A stretch of 64,000 nt of DNA from Candidatus Propionivibrio dominans (GTDB taxonomy: Bacteria; Pseudomonadota; Gammaproteobacteria; Burkholderiales; Rhodocyclaceae). This document shows positions 7,828 to 17,578 of the stretch, in pieces. The DNA lies in contig JADJNC010000060.1 in assembly GCA_016709335.1 (NCBI GenBank), positions 186,001 through 250,000 of the forward strand. The letters are read 5' to 3'. The notes under the pieces are model-generated. The model did no database searches. It saw only the letters and a list, made by a program, of their open reading frames with translations, and was not told the DNA's origin. A program made the position numbers and the translations under genes. The stretch's first letter is position 1. Each line of letters starts with the position of its first letter.

Positions 7828-10038
7828 CTAGGACTGGATCGACAACAGGACGTCGAATAACTTGCTGCCGATTTCCAGCGTCTTGGCTGATGCCTGATAG
7901 GCCTGTTGATAGCGCAGCAGGTTCGCCGCCTCCTCATCGAGATTGACGCCCGAGAGTGCGTCGCGCGCATCGTTCGATTGTTTCAGCAAAGCGCTCTGCG
8001 CCTGACTTTTGACCTCGATTTCACGTGACTTGTTGCCGGCATCGCTGACCAGCTGGGCATACGCCGACTGGTAGCTTGCTGTCTTTCCCGACATGGTGTT
8101 CTGTGTCTGGAGTTCGCCCAGCGTTAGCGCATTTCGCCCGTCGGACACCCCGCCCGGATTTCTGCCCAGAGTAAAGACATCACCATTATTCAGATTTCCG
8201 GAAATATCGAAACTGACACTCGCCACAGATATTTTCGCACCTGAGGTATAGGGGATGGTCGGCCCGGGATAAACGGTCGAGGTGCTGCCAACGCTTACGG
8301 AAATATTGGCGCCCGCCGGCAGTCCTGTCAGCGTAAGCGTATTGCCGGCACTGCCATAGGTGAATGTCATGCCTGCCGCCGGAATCGCCGGCGTTCCAAA
8401 ACCAGGCAGCGAATCACCTGCCGATATTTTTCCGCTTCCGGTATTGGCGCTGGCGGCTGCGCTACGGATCGGCATCGCTGCCGCGATCAATCGCGCATCT
8501 GCAACCACCGTGGCGTTGACCGAAATGTTCTTTGCTGCGGCCCGCGTCGGTTGAATGATGAAGGAATCGCCGCTGGCTACCGTTCCGGCCGCGACAGAAA
8601 ACGAGAACCCCTCGCTTCCTGCTATCGTCGACGACAGGGTCGCCAGCGAGGCGTTAGACCACTGCGTATTGTCGGACAGGCGCGTCATCGTGTAATTGGC
8701 GCCATTGTAGTCGAGGCGATAATCGGAACTGGTCAGTTTGGTGTAAAAGTTGGCTCCGTTCGCGGCAGCGCTAACTACCTGTGTTGTCGCGCCGGCAGCG
8801 AGTATTGCGCCGTTCAAGTCCAGGCCTTCAGTCGCTGGCACCACCAACTGCAATGCCGCCGGAGAGGCTGCTGTCCATACCGTTCCGTCCGTCTGACGCG
8901 TTAGGGAATATGTTCCAGCAACGTTGCTCAGGGTGTACGTCCCGTCGATCGGTGGTGGCGTAACCAGCGAAGCGGAGATAGTGGCTGGCGAAACGATACT
9001 ATTGCCCGTACTGGCGATGACCGTTGGCGGCGACACGTTGAAAAAATTTGCCGCAAAATTTGCATTGCCAATGGATTGCCCAAGCAAATCCTGCCCAAGC
9101 GCATGCTGGGCATTGAAAGTCAGCGCCAGCGAAGCGGCATTTCGGCCAAGATCGTTGGCGACACGATCAAGCGATCCACTTCTGAAACCCAGCAAACCGT
9201 CAAGACTTCCCCCGGTAATCAGCGATTCGGGCAACTCCTGCGTACCACCTGCGGTCTTCAACCCTACTGCATAGCGTGACGGATCAGCCAGCGAAGGCAG
9301 CGACGTCATGGTCATCACTTGTGTTCCGGTGACCAGTTGTTGTCCATTTCCAATGTAGACATTGTAAGTGCCGTCAGTATTGGTCGTCGTCGTTACCTTG
9401 ATCAGCTTGTTCAGCTCAAGCACCAGTTGATCCCGCTGATCAAGCAAGTCATTGGGTGGCTGACTGAGGGCGGATCGCGCAATAACCATACCCTCGTTGA
9501 GACTGGCAATTTGCCTGGAGTACGAGTTGATCGAAGCAACTGCCGTCGTGATCTGACTATTGACATCGCCATACATCTGGCTGATCCGGTCGGCCAGGCC
9601 CTGAAAGCGGGCAACCAGCGCCTGGGCTGACGAGATCATGGCCTGCCGGGCCGGCAACTGCGAAGGATTGGCTGAAACCTGCTGAACACCGCGGAAGAAA
9701 TCCTGCAAGGCCGGCGACACACCGGCATTCGGATCGGCCAGCATATTGTCGATCTGCTTGATCTGGGTGTAGTAAACATCAAGTTCGCTACTGGTGGTCT
9801 GAGCACGATTCACCTGCGCCGACAGGAAACTGTCATACAGGCGCTCAACGGTTGAAACATGCGCGCCCTGACCGATATAACCGGACCCGGTCAACATGGC
9901 GATATTGCTCGCCTGAATTGTGCGCTGACGGTTAAAACCTGGCGTATTGGCATTGGTAATATTATGCCCGGTCGTCAGCAGGCCAAGCTGGGCCACCTGT
10001 AGACCGCTAATACCCGTATTGATGATTCCTGTTCCCAT
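7828..10038 (-). CDS. flgK: Flagellar hook-associated protein FlgK
   Basis: FlgK (HAP1) is the first junction protein between hook and filament, secreted by the flagellar apparatus with the help of FlgN. The 736-residue protein starts with the rod/hook-type N-terminal motif (I-N-T-G-I-S-G-L-Q-V-A-Q, then N-I-T-N-A-N-T-P-G-F-N-R near residue 32) and ends with the matching C-terminal helix (N-L-D-E-E-A-A-N-L-L-R-Y-Q-Q-A-Y-Q-A). It is long for the family (commonly about 450-650); the extra length is in the variable central part, which carries repeated Thr/Ser/Gly-rich beta segments. A GAGGACTCCT lies just upstream of the start. Confidence 0.96.
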   Translation of the reverse strand: MGTGIINTGISGLQVAQLGLLTTGHNITNANTPGFNRQRTIQASNIAMLTGSGYIGQGAHVSTVERLYDSFLSAQVNRAQTTSSELDVYYTQIKQIDNMLADPNAGVSPALQDFFRGVQQVSANPSQLPARQAMISSAQALVARFQGLADRISQMYGDVNSQITTAVASINSYSRQIASLNEGMVIARSALSQPPNDLLDQRDQLVLELNKLIKVTTTTNTDGTYNVYIGNGQQLVTGTQVMTMTSLPSLADPSRYAVGLKTAGGTQELPESLITGGSLDGLLGFRSGSLDRVANDLGRNAASLALTFNAQHALGQDLLGQSIGNANFAANFFNVSPPTVIASTGNSIVSPATISASLVTPPPIDGTYTLSNVAGTYSLTRQTDGTVWTAASPAALQLVVPATEGLDLNGAILAAGATTQVVSAAANGANFYTKLTSSDYRLDYNGANYTMTRLSDNTQWSNASLATLSSTIAGSEGFSFSVAAGTVASGDSFIIQPTRAAAKNISVNATVVADARLIAAAMPIRSAAASANTGSGKISAGDSLPGFGTPAIPAAGMTFTYGSAGNTLTLTGLPAGANISVSVGSTSTVYPGPTIPYTSGAKISVASVSFDISGNLNNGDVFTLGRNPGGVSDGRNALTLGELQTQNTMSGKTASYQSAYAQLVSDAGNKSREIEVKSQAQSALLKQSNDARDALSGVNLDEEAANLLRYQQAYQASAKTLEIGSKLFDVLLSIQS

Positions 10039-10099
10039 GCAGAGGACTCCTGTTTCAAGACACTAACGGCAATTCTGCCGAATAATTAAGTTATTCCTG

Positions 10100-11032
10100 C
10101 TAAATGACCAGCGCCTGCCGCAGCGTGGTGCCGTTGATGATCCGGCTGAGCTTGTCGGCATACAAGGGGTCGGTGGCATATCCCGACTGTTGCAAGGAAA
10201 GCGCAAACTGCGTGCCATCTTTCTGGCCCAGAACAGCGGAAAATCGAGGGTTGTTTTTCAGCAGACCGGCGTAATCGCGGAATGCCTCGGCGTAGGAGCC
10301 ATAAACACGGAATTTTTCGCGGGAGGACTGGGCCACACCGTCCACATACTCGGTGGTTTGTACCTCCACCGAAGGACCTTGCCAACTGCGACCGGCCTTC
10401 ACGCCAAAAAGATTGTACGTCGGTGAGCCATCGCTCGCTTTGATCTCGCTCTTGCCCCAACCGCTTTCAAGCGCCGAATGCGCGACCAGGAAGTGGGGCG
10501 GCACACCTATTCCGTTAGCCGCCTCAACGGCGTGTGGCCAGACACGATTGACGAAGTCACTGGCGCTGCCCGTAGCACCCGCCGACTCCGCAGCTTCGCT
10601 ACCTGCCGCCGGTGCACTACGGATTCGCTGAGCACCCATACCCGAGTACTGTGCCGTCTGTCGCGCCAGCAGGGTCTGTTGCATGACCTCCTGCGAAGAA
10701 ACCGCTGCCTCTGCTTTGCCGTTGGAAAGACTGCGTCCAAGTTGTTGTTCGATGAGCCTGGCAAAACCCAGCGAACCCCTGGCTGAAAGATTCTGCGCCA
10801 GTTGCTGGTCCATGATGCTGGTAAAGAATCGGGTCTGATCGCTGTCCAGAAGGCCATCCTGTGGCGTTGCCTCGCGCATGCTCTTGAGCATCATCTGCAG
10901 CAGCAGACCTTCAAACTGCTGCGCCACCTGTTTCGCGCCACCCTGGGGATCTTTCCTGAGATTGAAGCGGATATCCGCTGTCGTCTTGGGATCAAGGACA
11001 AAATGGTTGGCGTTGAGGTTTTCAGCTTTCAT
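10100..11032 (-). CDS. flgJ: Flagellar rod assembly protein/muramidase FlgJ
   Basis: FlgJ is the rod-capping scaffold, and in this class also a peptidoglycan hydrolase that opens the wall for the rod. The 310-residue product has the N-terminal capping domain (about 30-105, with Q-Q-F-E-G-L-L-L-Q-M-M-L-K-S-M-R) and a C-terminal glucosaminidase domain (about 160-305). The catalytic Glu is probably E189 in H-S-A-L-E-S-G-W-G, followed by Y-N-L-F-G-V-K. Thus it is the dual-domain type typical of beta- and gammaproteobacteria. A 209-base gap separates it from flgI. Confidence 0.95.
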   Translation of the reverse strand: MKAENLNANHFVLDPKTTADIRFNLRKDPQGGAKQVAQQFEGLLLQMMLKSMREATPQDGLLDSDQTRFFTSIMDQQLAQNLSARGSLGFARLIEQQLGRSLSNGKAEAAVSSQEVMQQTLLARQTAQYSGMGAQRIRSAPAAGSEAAESAGATGSASDFVNRVWPHAVEAANGIGVPPHFLVAHSALESGWGKSEIKASDGSPTYNLFGVKAGRSWQGPSVEVQTTEYVDGVAQSSREKFRVYGSYAEAFRDYAGLLKNNPRFSAVLGQKDGTQFALSLQQSGYATDPLYADKLSRIINGTTLRQALVI

Positions 11033-11044
11033 GGGCTGAATAAA

Positions 11045-11060
11045 AGCAATTTCCGCGCCT
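11045..11060 (-). promoter_or_regulatory. Weak sigma-54-like site upstream of flgJ
   Basis: Read on the minus strand, AGGCGC-GGAAA-TTGCT keeps the GG and GC ten bases apart with a good -12 half, but the -24 half differs from TGGCAC at two positions. The expected transcription start would fall almost on the flgJ ATG, leaving practically no leader. This makes a functional promoter doubtful. Confidence 0.25.
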
Positions 11061-11241
11061 GGAAAGATTGGTCAGCGTGGCTGGCGCTCAGAGCGGAAGG
11101 GGGCTCTGCATGACAACGCATGTGTAGGCGCTGGGCGTCAATTGGCGATCTGCACCGGCCATGCTTCGAGAGCCTCATTCACCTGAGCCGGCACCGCACG
11201 AAGACTGAAAGCCTGTGATTATTGCCGCCCGGCCACCTGCC

Positions 11242-12369
11242 TCAGATGACTTCCAGATCAGCACGCAATGCACCTGCCGATTTCATTGCCTGCAGGATTG
11301 ATATCAGGTCTTGTGGATTCGCGCCTAGTGCATTGATTGCCTTGACCACGTCGGAAAGATTGACGCCTGCTTTTAATTGCATCAGCGCCCCGCCCCCGGC
11401 CTTGATTTCAATCTCGGACTGCGAGGTCGTCACCGTCTGACCACCGGCCAACGCGTTCGGCTGACTCACCTGCTGCTCGGTATTGACCACTACAGAGAGC
11501 GCCCCATGCGCGACGGCACAGGACTCGATGGTCACCGTCTGATTCATCACCACCGATCCGTTGCGCGGATTGACGACCACCCTGGCCGCCGATCGCATCG
11601 GACGCACATCAAGATTCTCGATGCGCCCCATGAAGGCCACCCGCGCATTGCTATCCAAAGGGGCATTGACCTGAATCAGGCGTCCGTCAATCGCCTGTGC
11701 CATCCCGGCCCCCATCTCGCGGTTGATCGCCTCGACGACACGCTGCGTCGTACCAAAATCAAGGTTGCTCATCTCGTAATGGACAAAGGCCCCCTGCCCC
11801 AGTGCCGTTGGCACTTCGCGCTCGACCGTGGCTCCGGCAATAATTCGCCCGGCCAGCAGATGGTTGATCACCGCCCGGCTCCCGGAGGCCGCTGCGCCGA
11901 CACCGCCGACCAGCAGGCTGCCCTGTGCCTGGGCGTAAATCTGTCCGTCGGCGCCCTTCAGCGGCGTCATCACCAGGGTACCGCCGCGCAAGCTCCTGGC
12001 GTTTCCCATCGACGATACGGTGACATCGATCTGCTGACCGATTCTGGCGAAGGGCGGCAGGTTCGCAGTGACCATTACCGCAGCCACGTTATTCAGTTGC
12101 AGGTTGATCGTTGTCGGCAAGGTGGTGCCCAACTGTGCCAGCATGTTGACGATGCTTTGTACGGTAAATGGCGTCTGTGTCGTCTGGTCGCCTGAGCGAT
12201 CAAGACCGACAACCAGCCCGTAGCCGACCAACTGGTTGTTGCGAACGCCTTGAACCGAGGCCAGATCCTTGATTCGTTCCGCCCACGCCGCGCCGCTGAA
12301 AACCGGCAACAGGCAACAGGCAAGAATTGCCACGAGTCGCAGAAACTTGCCGGTTCGGATGGTATTCAC
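11242..12369 (-). CDS. flgI: Flagellar P-ring protein FlgI
   Basis: FlgI builds the P-ring around the rod in the peptidoglycan layer. The 375-residue product has a Sec signal peptide (about 1-30, ending G-A-A-W-A) and the highly conserved start of the mature protein, E-R-I-K-D-L-A-S-V-Q-G-V-R-x-N-Q-L-V-G-Y-G. The C-terminal half contains P-R-N-G-S-V-V and ends D-L-E-V-I. Length is standard. It lies between flgH and flgJ on the same strand. Confidence 0.97.
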   Translation of the reverse strand: MNTIRTGKFLRLVAILACCLLPVFSGAAWAERIKDLASVQGVRNNQLVGYGLVVGLDRSGDQTTQTPFTVQSIVNMLAQLGTTLPTTINLQLNNVAAVMVTANLPPFARIGQQIDVTVSSMGNARSLRGGTLVMTPLKGADGQIYAQAQGSLLVGGVGAAASGSRAVINHLLAGRIIAGATVEREVPTALGQGAFVHYEMSNLDFGTTQRVVEAINREMGAGMAQAIDGRLIQVNAPLDSNARVAFMGRIENLDVRPMRSAARVVVNPRNGSVVMNQTVTIESCAVAHGALSVVVNTEQQVSQPNALAGGQTVTTSQSEIEIKAGGGALMQLKAGVNLSDVVKAINALGANPQDLISILQAMKSAGALRADLEVI

Positions 12370-12502
12370 GACAGACTCCTTAGTGTGAAAGTCGCTCCAG
12401 CGACTCTCGAATCTCCCCTCGCCCTCTGGGAGAGGGGCGGGGGTGAGGAAACGGGCAGGACAGCGAATTTCATAATGTGGGGCGGCACCAAATCCATGCC
12501 CG
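12370..12502. repeat. GC-rich palindromic repeat (copy 1) between flgH and flgI
   Basis: The flgH-flgI gap holds a hairpin with CTCCCCTC and GGGAGAGGGG-type arms at about 12410-12440, preceded by AGTCGC...GCGACTCTCGAATCT. The same arrangement recurs between motC and motD (about 20164-20235), and the C/G-rich core appears inverted near 56021-56055. It is a dispersed intergenic element located inside an operon. Confidence 0.7.
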
Positions 12503-13168
12503 TCAGAAGGGCAGGAAGGTCAGGAAGAATCGTGCCAGCCAGCCCATGACTTGCGCTTCGCTGATCACGCCGCTCTCCTTGTATTCGATTCGGGCATCGG
12601 CCACATTCCCCGAACTGACCGTATTCGCCGCATTGATGAAATAAGGATTCACGACACCCGAGAGCCGGATGTATTCGGTTCCGGCGCCGATCGACACCTG
12701 TTTTTCGCCGGATACAAGCAGGTTGCCGTTGGACAACACATCAATCACGGTGACCGTAATCGTTCCGGTAAAGACATTGTTGGCGGCGGCATCGCCTTTT
12801 CCGGCAAGGCTGTTTGCGCCGGAGGCCTCCAGACCAATCCCCTGCAAGGATTTACCCGGCAAGCCGGTGACCAATGGCACGGAAGCGTTGATGCTGGTGG
12901 TACGACTGGCATTGGTAGCCGACTTGGTCGCCGCCGATGTGGTTTCTGCGATGGAGATGGTCATAGTATCGCCGACGTAACGGGCGCGACGATCTTCAAA
13001 CAGCGTTCGCGAAGCACCAGCCTGGTAAATGGTGCCGGAGGCCGGAAGTTTATCAGTGGCTGGCGCCGGGCGTGCGGTCATAGGCTGATGCACATTGGTC
13101 GGCGGCACCGTTGTGCAGGCGCTGATGGCCAGTCCGGCAAGCATCAGGAACAACCAGTTTTTCATCAT
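12503..13168 (-). CDS. flgH: Flagellar L-ring protein FlgH
   Basis: FlgH is the lipoprotein that forms the L-ring in the outer membrane. The ATG at 13168 is preferred over the longer frame because ATGGGACG precedes it and it places the lipobox correctly: M-M-K-N-W-L-F-L-M-L-A-G-L-A-I-S-A-C, with the acylated Cys near residue 18. Family signatures are R-A-R-Y-V-G-D-T-M-T-I-S-I-A-E-T and S-G-x-V-N-P-Y-F-I, near residue 175. The product has 221 residues. It starts 7 bases after the flgG stop. Confidence 0.95.
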   Translation of the reverse strand: MMKNWLFLMLAGLAISACTTVPPTNVHQPMTARPAPATDKLPASGTIYQAGASRTLFEDRRARYVGDTMTISIAETTSAATKSATNASRTTSINASVPLVTGLPGKSLQGIGLEASGANSLAGKGDAAANNVFTGTITVTVIDVLSNGNLLVSGEKQVSIGAGTEYIRLSGVVNPYFINAANTVSSGNVADARIEYKESGVISEAQVMGWLARFFLTFLPF

Positions 13169-13175
13169 CGTCCCA

Positions 13176-13957
13176 TTACAACTGACCCAGGCGTGCAAGC
13201 ATTTCATCTGCCGTTCTCACCACCTTGGTATTCATCTCATAAGCGCGCTGGGTCTGGATCATGCTCACCAGTTCCTCAGCGACATTGACGTTCGACGTTT
13301 CGACATAATTCTGCGTCAAATACCCCGCACCATTGGAGCCCGGCGTGTTCGGCGTCGCCGTTCCGCTCGACGCGGTTTCAGATACAGGTTTTCCCCGGTT
13401 CTCTCGAGGCCTCCCTGGTTGATGAAGGTGGCAACCTGAATGGTTCCGATTTGCGTGGTGGCCGTTGTCCCCGACTGCGTGACGGAGACAACACCATCAT
13501 TGGCAATGGTGATGGTCAGGGCGTTGTTCGGTATGGTGATGCTTGGCTGAAGCGGGTATCCGGTGGCAGTCACCATCTGGCCCTGATTATCCTTTTGAAA
13601 CGAACCATCCCGGGTATAGGCCGTCGTTCCGTCGGGCAAAAGAATCTGGAAAAAGCCCTGACCGTTAATCGCCACATCAAGCGGGTTGGCAGTTGCCTGC
13701 AGGGAACCCTCCCTGAAATTGGTGACTGTCGCGATCGGGGTTGCCCCGGTACCGATTTGCAGTCCGGAGGGAATCTGGGTTGATAGCGATGACTGGGCTC
13801 CGGGCTGGCGCAAGGTTTGATAGAGCAAATCCTGGAAAACCGGTCGCTGACTCTTGAAGCCGTTGGTGCTGGTGTTGGCCAGATTGTTGGCAATCACTTC
13901 CAGGCTTATTTGCTGGGCATCAATGCCGGTACGTGCAGTCCATAGGGAACGGATCAT
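13176..13957 (-). CDS. flgG: Flagellar distal rod protein FlgG (frameshifted)
   Basis: FlgG forms the distal rod. The minus-strand frame begins [11 protein letters not shown] and runs in family-typical sequence to about residue 192 (E-R-T-G-E-N-L-Y-L), then leaves the frame. Another frame resumes at once with E-T-A-S-S-G-T and continues through [21 protein letters not shown] and M-L-A-R-L-G-Q-L to a stop at 13176. One missing base (expected CTGGAAACC, seen CTGAAACC, near 13376-13381) explains it. Restoring it gives 260 residues, the normal FlgG length. I regard a sequence error as likelier than real loss, since flgF and flgH are intact. Confidence 0.9.
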
Positions 13958-13971
13958 GTGTTCTAGTCCTG

Positions 13972-14715
13972 TCAGGCATTCATCGAAAGAATCTGGCTGG
14001 CCTTGTTGGCATTGGTATCGGCTGTCTGCAGCATTTTTATCTGCATTTCGAACTGGCGGGCGAGACTGATCAGGCTCACCAAGGCATCAACCGGGTTAAC
14101 GTTGCTGCCTTCCAGCGTTTCGGGGGCAACTTTTACGTTTTCATCAAGGTCAATGCTCGCTCCGGAGCGGGTACGAAAAAGTCCGTCGTCACCGCGAACC
14201 AGCTCGTTCTCGGGCGGGTTAACCAGCTTGATACGCCCGACAACCGAGACGTTGTTCGGTGCGCCAAAGAGCGGAACGGTAGAAATCGTGCCATCGGTAG
14301 CGATCGTGATGCTGTTGTCCGGAGGAATGGCAATCGGCCCCCCCTCACCCTGCACGTTCAAGCCAGCGGCGGTCTGCAGTTGTCCGTTGGTGTTGACCTG
14401 CAGGTTTCCTGCACGGGTATAGGCTTCGCGCCCATCGGGTGTTTCCACCGCAATCCAGCCGGAACCCTGAACCGCCACATCGAGCGGTCGACCGGTGGCC
14501 ATCAGCGGCCCCTGATCGAAAACATTGGCTACCGAAGCATCGACCACGAAAGCGCGCGTTGGCGCACCTTCTCCCTGAATGGGCACCGCACGGAACTTGT
14601 GTTCCATGGCGCGGAAACCAACCGTCGAGGAATTGGCCAGGTTGTTCGCAACGCCCGCCTGCTGCACGAACGCCTGTTTGGCGCCCGTCATTGCGGTGTA
14701 GATCAGGCGATCCAT
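13972..14715 (-). CDS. flgF: Flagellar proximal rod protein FlgF
   Basis: FlgF is a rod component between FlgC and FlgG. The 247-residue product starts [12 protein letters not shown], has the rod signature [12 protein letters not shown] near residue 26, the middle [20 protein letters not shown] region, and the C-terminal [20 protein letters not shown] segment. It lies between flgE and flgG, with a 14-base gap to the latter. Confidence 0.96.
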   Translation of the reverse strand: MDRLIYTAMTGAKQAFVQQAGVANNLANSSTVGFRAMEHKFRAVPIQGEGAPTRAFVVDASVANVFDQGPLMATGRPLDVAVQGSGWIAVETPDGREAYTRAGNLQVNTNGQLQTAAGLNVQGEGGPIAIPPDNSITIATDGTISTVPLFGAPNNVSVVGRIKLVNPPENELVRGDDGLFRTRSGASIDLDENVKVAPETLEGSNVNPVDALVSLISLARQFEMQIKMLQTADTNANKASQILSMNA

Positions 14716-14756
14716 GCGGTCCTATCCCTTTCCGGTTTCAGAGGAATTCAGGAGAA

Positions 14757-15992
14757 TTAACGCAGATTGACCAGCGATTGCAGGATCTGATCCTGTGTCT
14801 TGATGGTTTGCGCATTGGATTGGTAGTTTCGCTGCTGGGTAATCATATTCACCAGTTCCGCCGTCAAATCGGTGTTCGACTCCTCAACCGACGCCGACTG
14901 CAGGACACCGCGACTACCCGTACCCGGAGCACTGACCAGTTCCGGCCCGGAAACCGAGGTAGCGCCCACTGATTACCGCCGAGAGAATTCAAGCCATTGG
15001 GATTGGCAAAGGTGGCCAGAACAATTTGCCCGAGATTGCGTGTCTGACCGTTGCTGTAGCTCCCCTGCACGATACCGTCGGCACCCGCACTCAAGCCGGT
15101 CAAACTGCCCGAGCTGTAACCGCCCTGGGTCAATCGATCAACGCTCGATGCACTGCCGAATTGCGTGCTTCCGGAAAAATCAATGGAGCCAGGGGACCAC
15201 GGGGTGGCCGCCCCCGTCGTCAGCGCCCACGAGGGAAGCACCAGCGGCATCGCCGTCGTCAGGACACCAGAGGTATTGAAGGCAAGTTGCGCGGGAAAGG
15301 GTTGCGGTGTTGCCCCGTCCAGTGTGCCATAGACATTCCAGGGGCCGCCAGCAGACGCCCGCTGAAAATACATGGTCAAGGTGTGGTCGACCCCAGGGTG
15401 TCGCATAGACCGACAGGGAGGTGGACCAGTTGTAGGTCTGCGGATTGTTGAAATTGAAGGGCGCAATCGCTGGAACCCCATTTTGCGAATTCAGATTGAG
15501 CGCAGCAGTAATGCTGCCCGCCAAAGGATCATTGCTTGCACGCGGCGGGATCTGGCTTGCTGAAATCTGAAGATCGACCGGGCTGGATGCAGTTATTACC
15601 CCGTTGGCATCTGCCGGATAGCCCGTCAGGCGCAAGGCATTATCGTTGACGATGTAACCCGCGTTATCCAGATGGAATTGACCGTTGCGGGAATAGGTAA
15701 TATCTCCGTTACGATCCATGCGAAAGAAGCCGCCCCCGTTGATTGAAATATCGAGCGGATTGTTGGTCGACGTAATGTTGCCCTGGGTGAAATTCTGCTG
15801 GATGGCGCTGATCGTGCTGCCGATGCCGATCTGCGCGGCGCCGCTGCCTGACAATGAATTGGCATAGACGTCGGCAAAATGGGCCGTCGCCGACTTGAAC
15901 CCCACCGAATTGGCGTTGGCAATATTGTTACCGATCACATCGAGTGCTGTAGCAGAGGAGTTCAGCCCGCTCAAACCCTGTTGAAATGACAT
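14757..15992 (-). CDS. flgE: Flagellar hook protein FlgE (two frameshifts)
   Basis: FlgE is the hook subunit. Three consecutive frames together give a complete protein of about 411 residues. Frame 1 (15992 to about 15390) starts M-S-F-Q-Q-G-L-S-G-L-N and contains N-N-I-A-N-A-N-S-V-G-F-K. Frame 2 (about 15395-14966) starts at V-D-H-T-L-T-M-Y-F and ends at G-G-N-Q-W. Frame 3 (about 14966-14757) runs T-S-V-S-G-P-E-L-V to the C-terminal N-Y-Q-S-N-A-Q-T-I-K-T-Q-D-Q-I-L. The first break needs a net loss of one base near 15385-15408; the second needs one added base near 14963-14968. Both breaks fall inside conserved motifs, which favours sequence error. Confidence 0.88.
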
Positions 15993-16007
15993 TTTTCTCT
16001 CCTGATT

Positions 16008-16691
16008 TTAGAGAATCTGTTGCACGTTCTTGAAATCAACCGTTCCGAGCACGCCTAGATCGAGCAGGAACCCGTTCTTTGATCGAACTAAAGCAGAAAC
16101 CGTGCCGATCTGTAGCGGGTCGGCAGCTACTTTGTTGCCGCCTTGTTTTGCATCGACCGAAAACCGGTAAATGCCATCCTCCATTTGGCTACCCGCATCG
16201 TTCATCCCGTCCCAGACAAAGTTGAAAACGCCGGCGTCACGGGCGCCGAGTTCCTGAGTCTGAATGACCTGCCCGGCTGCATCGAGAATGCTCAGCTTCA
16301 CTTGGTCGGCGGCAGCAGTAAGGTTGATGCCGCCATAGGCAGCACCCTTGGTCAAAGAAAGCTGCGAGCCGGAAACCAGCACGCGGTTGCCAATCATTTC
16401 CGCCGCCTGCATGGATTGGCTGCTTCCGACACTATCTACCAGCGAATTCAGCGTCGTATTGAGTTTCTCGATGCCGGAAACGGTACTCATCTGCGCCAGT
16501 TGGCTGGTCATCTGGGCATTGTCCATGGGATTCAGGGGATCCTGATTCTTCAACTGGGTGACCAGCAGTTTCAGAAAACGATCCTGCGGATCCTCGGCAG
16601 TCGGAGCCGACCCCTTGGAACTGCGTTTCGTTGCCGCGCTAATCGCCGCGAATGGGTCACTGGAAGAAGTCGTTGCTTGCACGGCTGCCAT
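16008..16691 (-). CDS. flgD: Flagellar hook assembly scaffold FlgD
   Basis: FlgD is the hook-capping scaffold, exported to the tip of the growing hook and later replaced by HAP proteins. The 227-residue product has the conserved N-terminal segment F-L-K-L-L-V-T-Q-L-K-N-Q-D-P-L-N-P-M near residues 39-56, the export-related D-N-A-Q-M-T-S-Q-L-A-Q segment, and a C-terminal FlgD Ig-like part (F-N-F-V-W-D-G-x-N-D-A-G). It sits immediately upstream of flgE and downstream of flgC. Confidence 0.96.
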   Translation of the reverse strand: MAAVQATTSSSDPFAAISAATKRSSKGSAPTAEDPQDRFLKLLVTQLKNQDPLNPMDNAQMTSQLAQMSTVSGIEKLNTTLNSLVDSVGSSQSMQAAEMIGNRVLVSGSQLSLTKGAAYGGINLTAAADQVKLSILDAAGQVIQTQELGARDAGVFNFVWDGMNDAGSQMEDGIYRFSVDAKQGGNKVAADPLQIGTVSALVRSKNGFLLDLGVLGTVDFKNVQQIL

Positions 16692-16714
16692 GGGGTTCTC
16701 CTTGTTGATTCAGC

Positions 16715-17119
16715 CTACTGGCCAAGCGTCAATGTTTTCAGCAGCAGTTGCTTGGCGGTATTCATCACTTCGGCGTTGGTCTGATACGAGCGCGACGCTG
16801 AAATCATGTTGACCATTTCATCGACCACACTCACATTGGGCATCATCACGTAGCCCTTCTCGTCGGCGGCCGGATTGCGCGGGTCGTATACCAGACGTCC
16901 CGGACTGGCGTCCTCGACAACCTGTTTGACGCGCACTCCCTGAGCGGCCTGACCACTCACCGGCATCGCTTCAAAAACAACCTGCTTGGCACGATATGGT
17001 TTGCCATCTGGGCCGGCGATGCTGTCTGCGTTGGCCAGGTTACTGGCCACCGCGTTGAGTCGCATGGACTGTGCGGTCAGGGCGCTACCGGCAATATGGA
17101 AGACGTTGAATACACTCAT
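16715..17119 (-). CDS. flgC: Flagellar proximal rod protein FlgC
   Basis: FlgC is a proximal rod subunit. The 134-residue product has [16 protein letters not shown] at its start, the N-L-A-N-A-D-S signature near residue 27, and the C-terminal [22 protein letters not shown] helix. Length and order (flgB-flgC-flgD) are standard. Only 2 bases separate it from flgB. Confidence 0.97.
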   Translation of the reverse strand: MSVFNVFHIAGSALTAQSMRLNAVASNLANADSIAGPDGKPYRAKQVVFEAMPVSGQAAQGVRVKQVVEDASPGRLVYDPRNPAADEKGYVMMPNVSVVDEMVNMISASRSYQTNAEVMNTAKQLLLKTLTLGQ

Positions 17120-17121
17120 GC

Positions 17122-17526
17122 CTATTGCCCCTGGACGGCTGCCATCAGCGTTTTGATCTGACTCGTAATGAATGCCAGACCGGCTTCGTACTGAACAGCG
17201 TTCTCGGAGAACTGAGCGCGCTCAACATTCATGTCCACGGTATTGCCATCCGCGCTGGCCTGCACCGGAGCACGGTACATCAGACGTACCGCGCTGCTGT
17301 CTGCGCTGCCTGGCAAATGCCGTGCAGCAGTTTTGGCCAGCGGCAGGTTGCCCCCTCCCAGGCCGGCAAGCGTCGCTTTAAATACCGTCGAAAAGTCAAA
17401 GTCTTGTGCCTTGTAGTTGGGCGTATCGGAATTGGCGATATTCCCTGCCAGAATCTGCTGACGAAAGGCGCGCAAGCCCAGGGCCTGTTGCTGCAAGGAA
17501 AGCGCATTATCGATTTTGCTGACCAC
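17122..17526 (-). CDS. flgB: Flagellar proximal rod protein FlgB
   Basis: FlgB is the most proximal rod subunit. The GTG at 17526 is chosen because CCGGAG lies 5 bases upstream and it gives the usual length (134 residues); the frame stays open upstream for 26 codons without family resemblance. The product shows [21 protein letters not shown] and the C-terminal rod helix. It is the first gene of the flg operon and is preceded by a sigma-54-like promoter. Confidence 0.95.
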   Translation of the reverse strand: MVSKIDNALSLQQQALGLRAFRQQILAGNIANSDTPNYKAQDFDFSTVFKATLAGLGGGNLPLAKTAARHLPGSADSSAVRLMYRAPVQASADGNTVDMNVERAQFSENAVQYEAGLAFITSQIKTLMAAVQGQ

Positions 17527-17562
17527 GAGGACTCCGGGTTTAATGTTGCCACCCGCATCTTT

Positions 17563-17578
17563 AGCAATTATCGCGCCA
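17563..17578 (-). promoter_or_regulatory. Sigma-54 promoter upstream of flgB
   Basis: On the minus strand the sequence reads TGGCGC-GATAA-TTGCT, matching TGGCAC-N5-TTGCW with one mismatch outside the invariant GG and GC, which are ten bases apart. It lies about 37 bases before the flgB start, in a non-coding divergent region shared with flgA. It fits RpoN control of the rod-hook operon. Confidence 0.7.

Noticed and set aside
10067..10080. Hairpin CGGCA...TGCCG between flgJ and flgK as a terminator
   Set aside because: Stem of only five base pairs and no T-tract; too weak to call.
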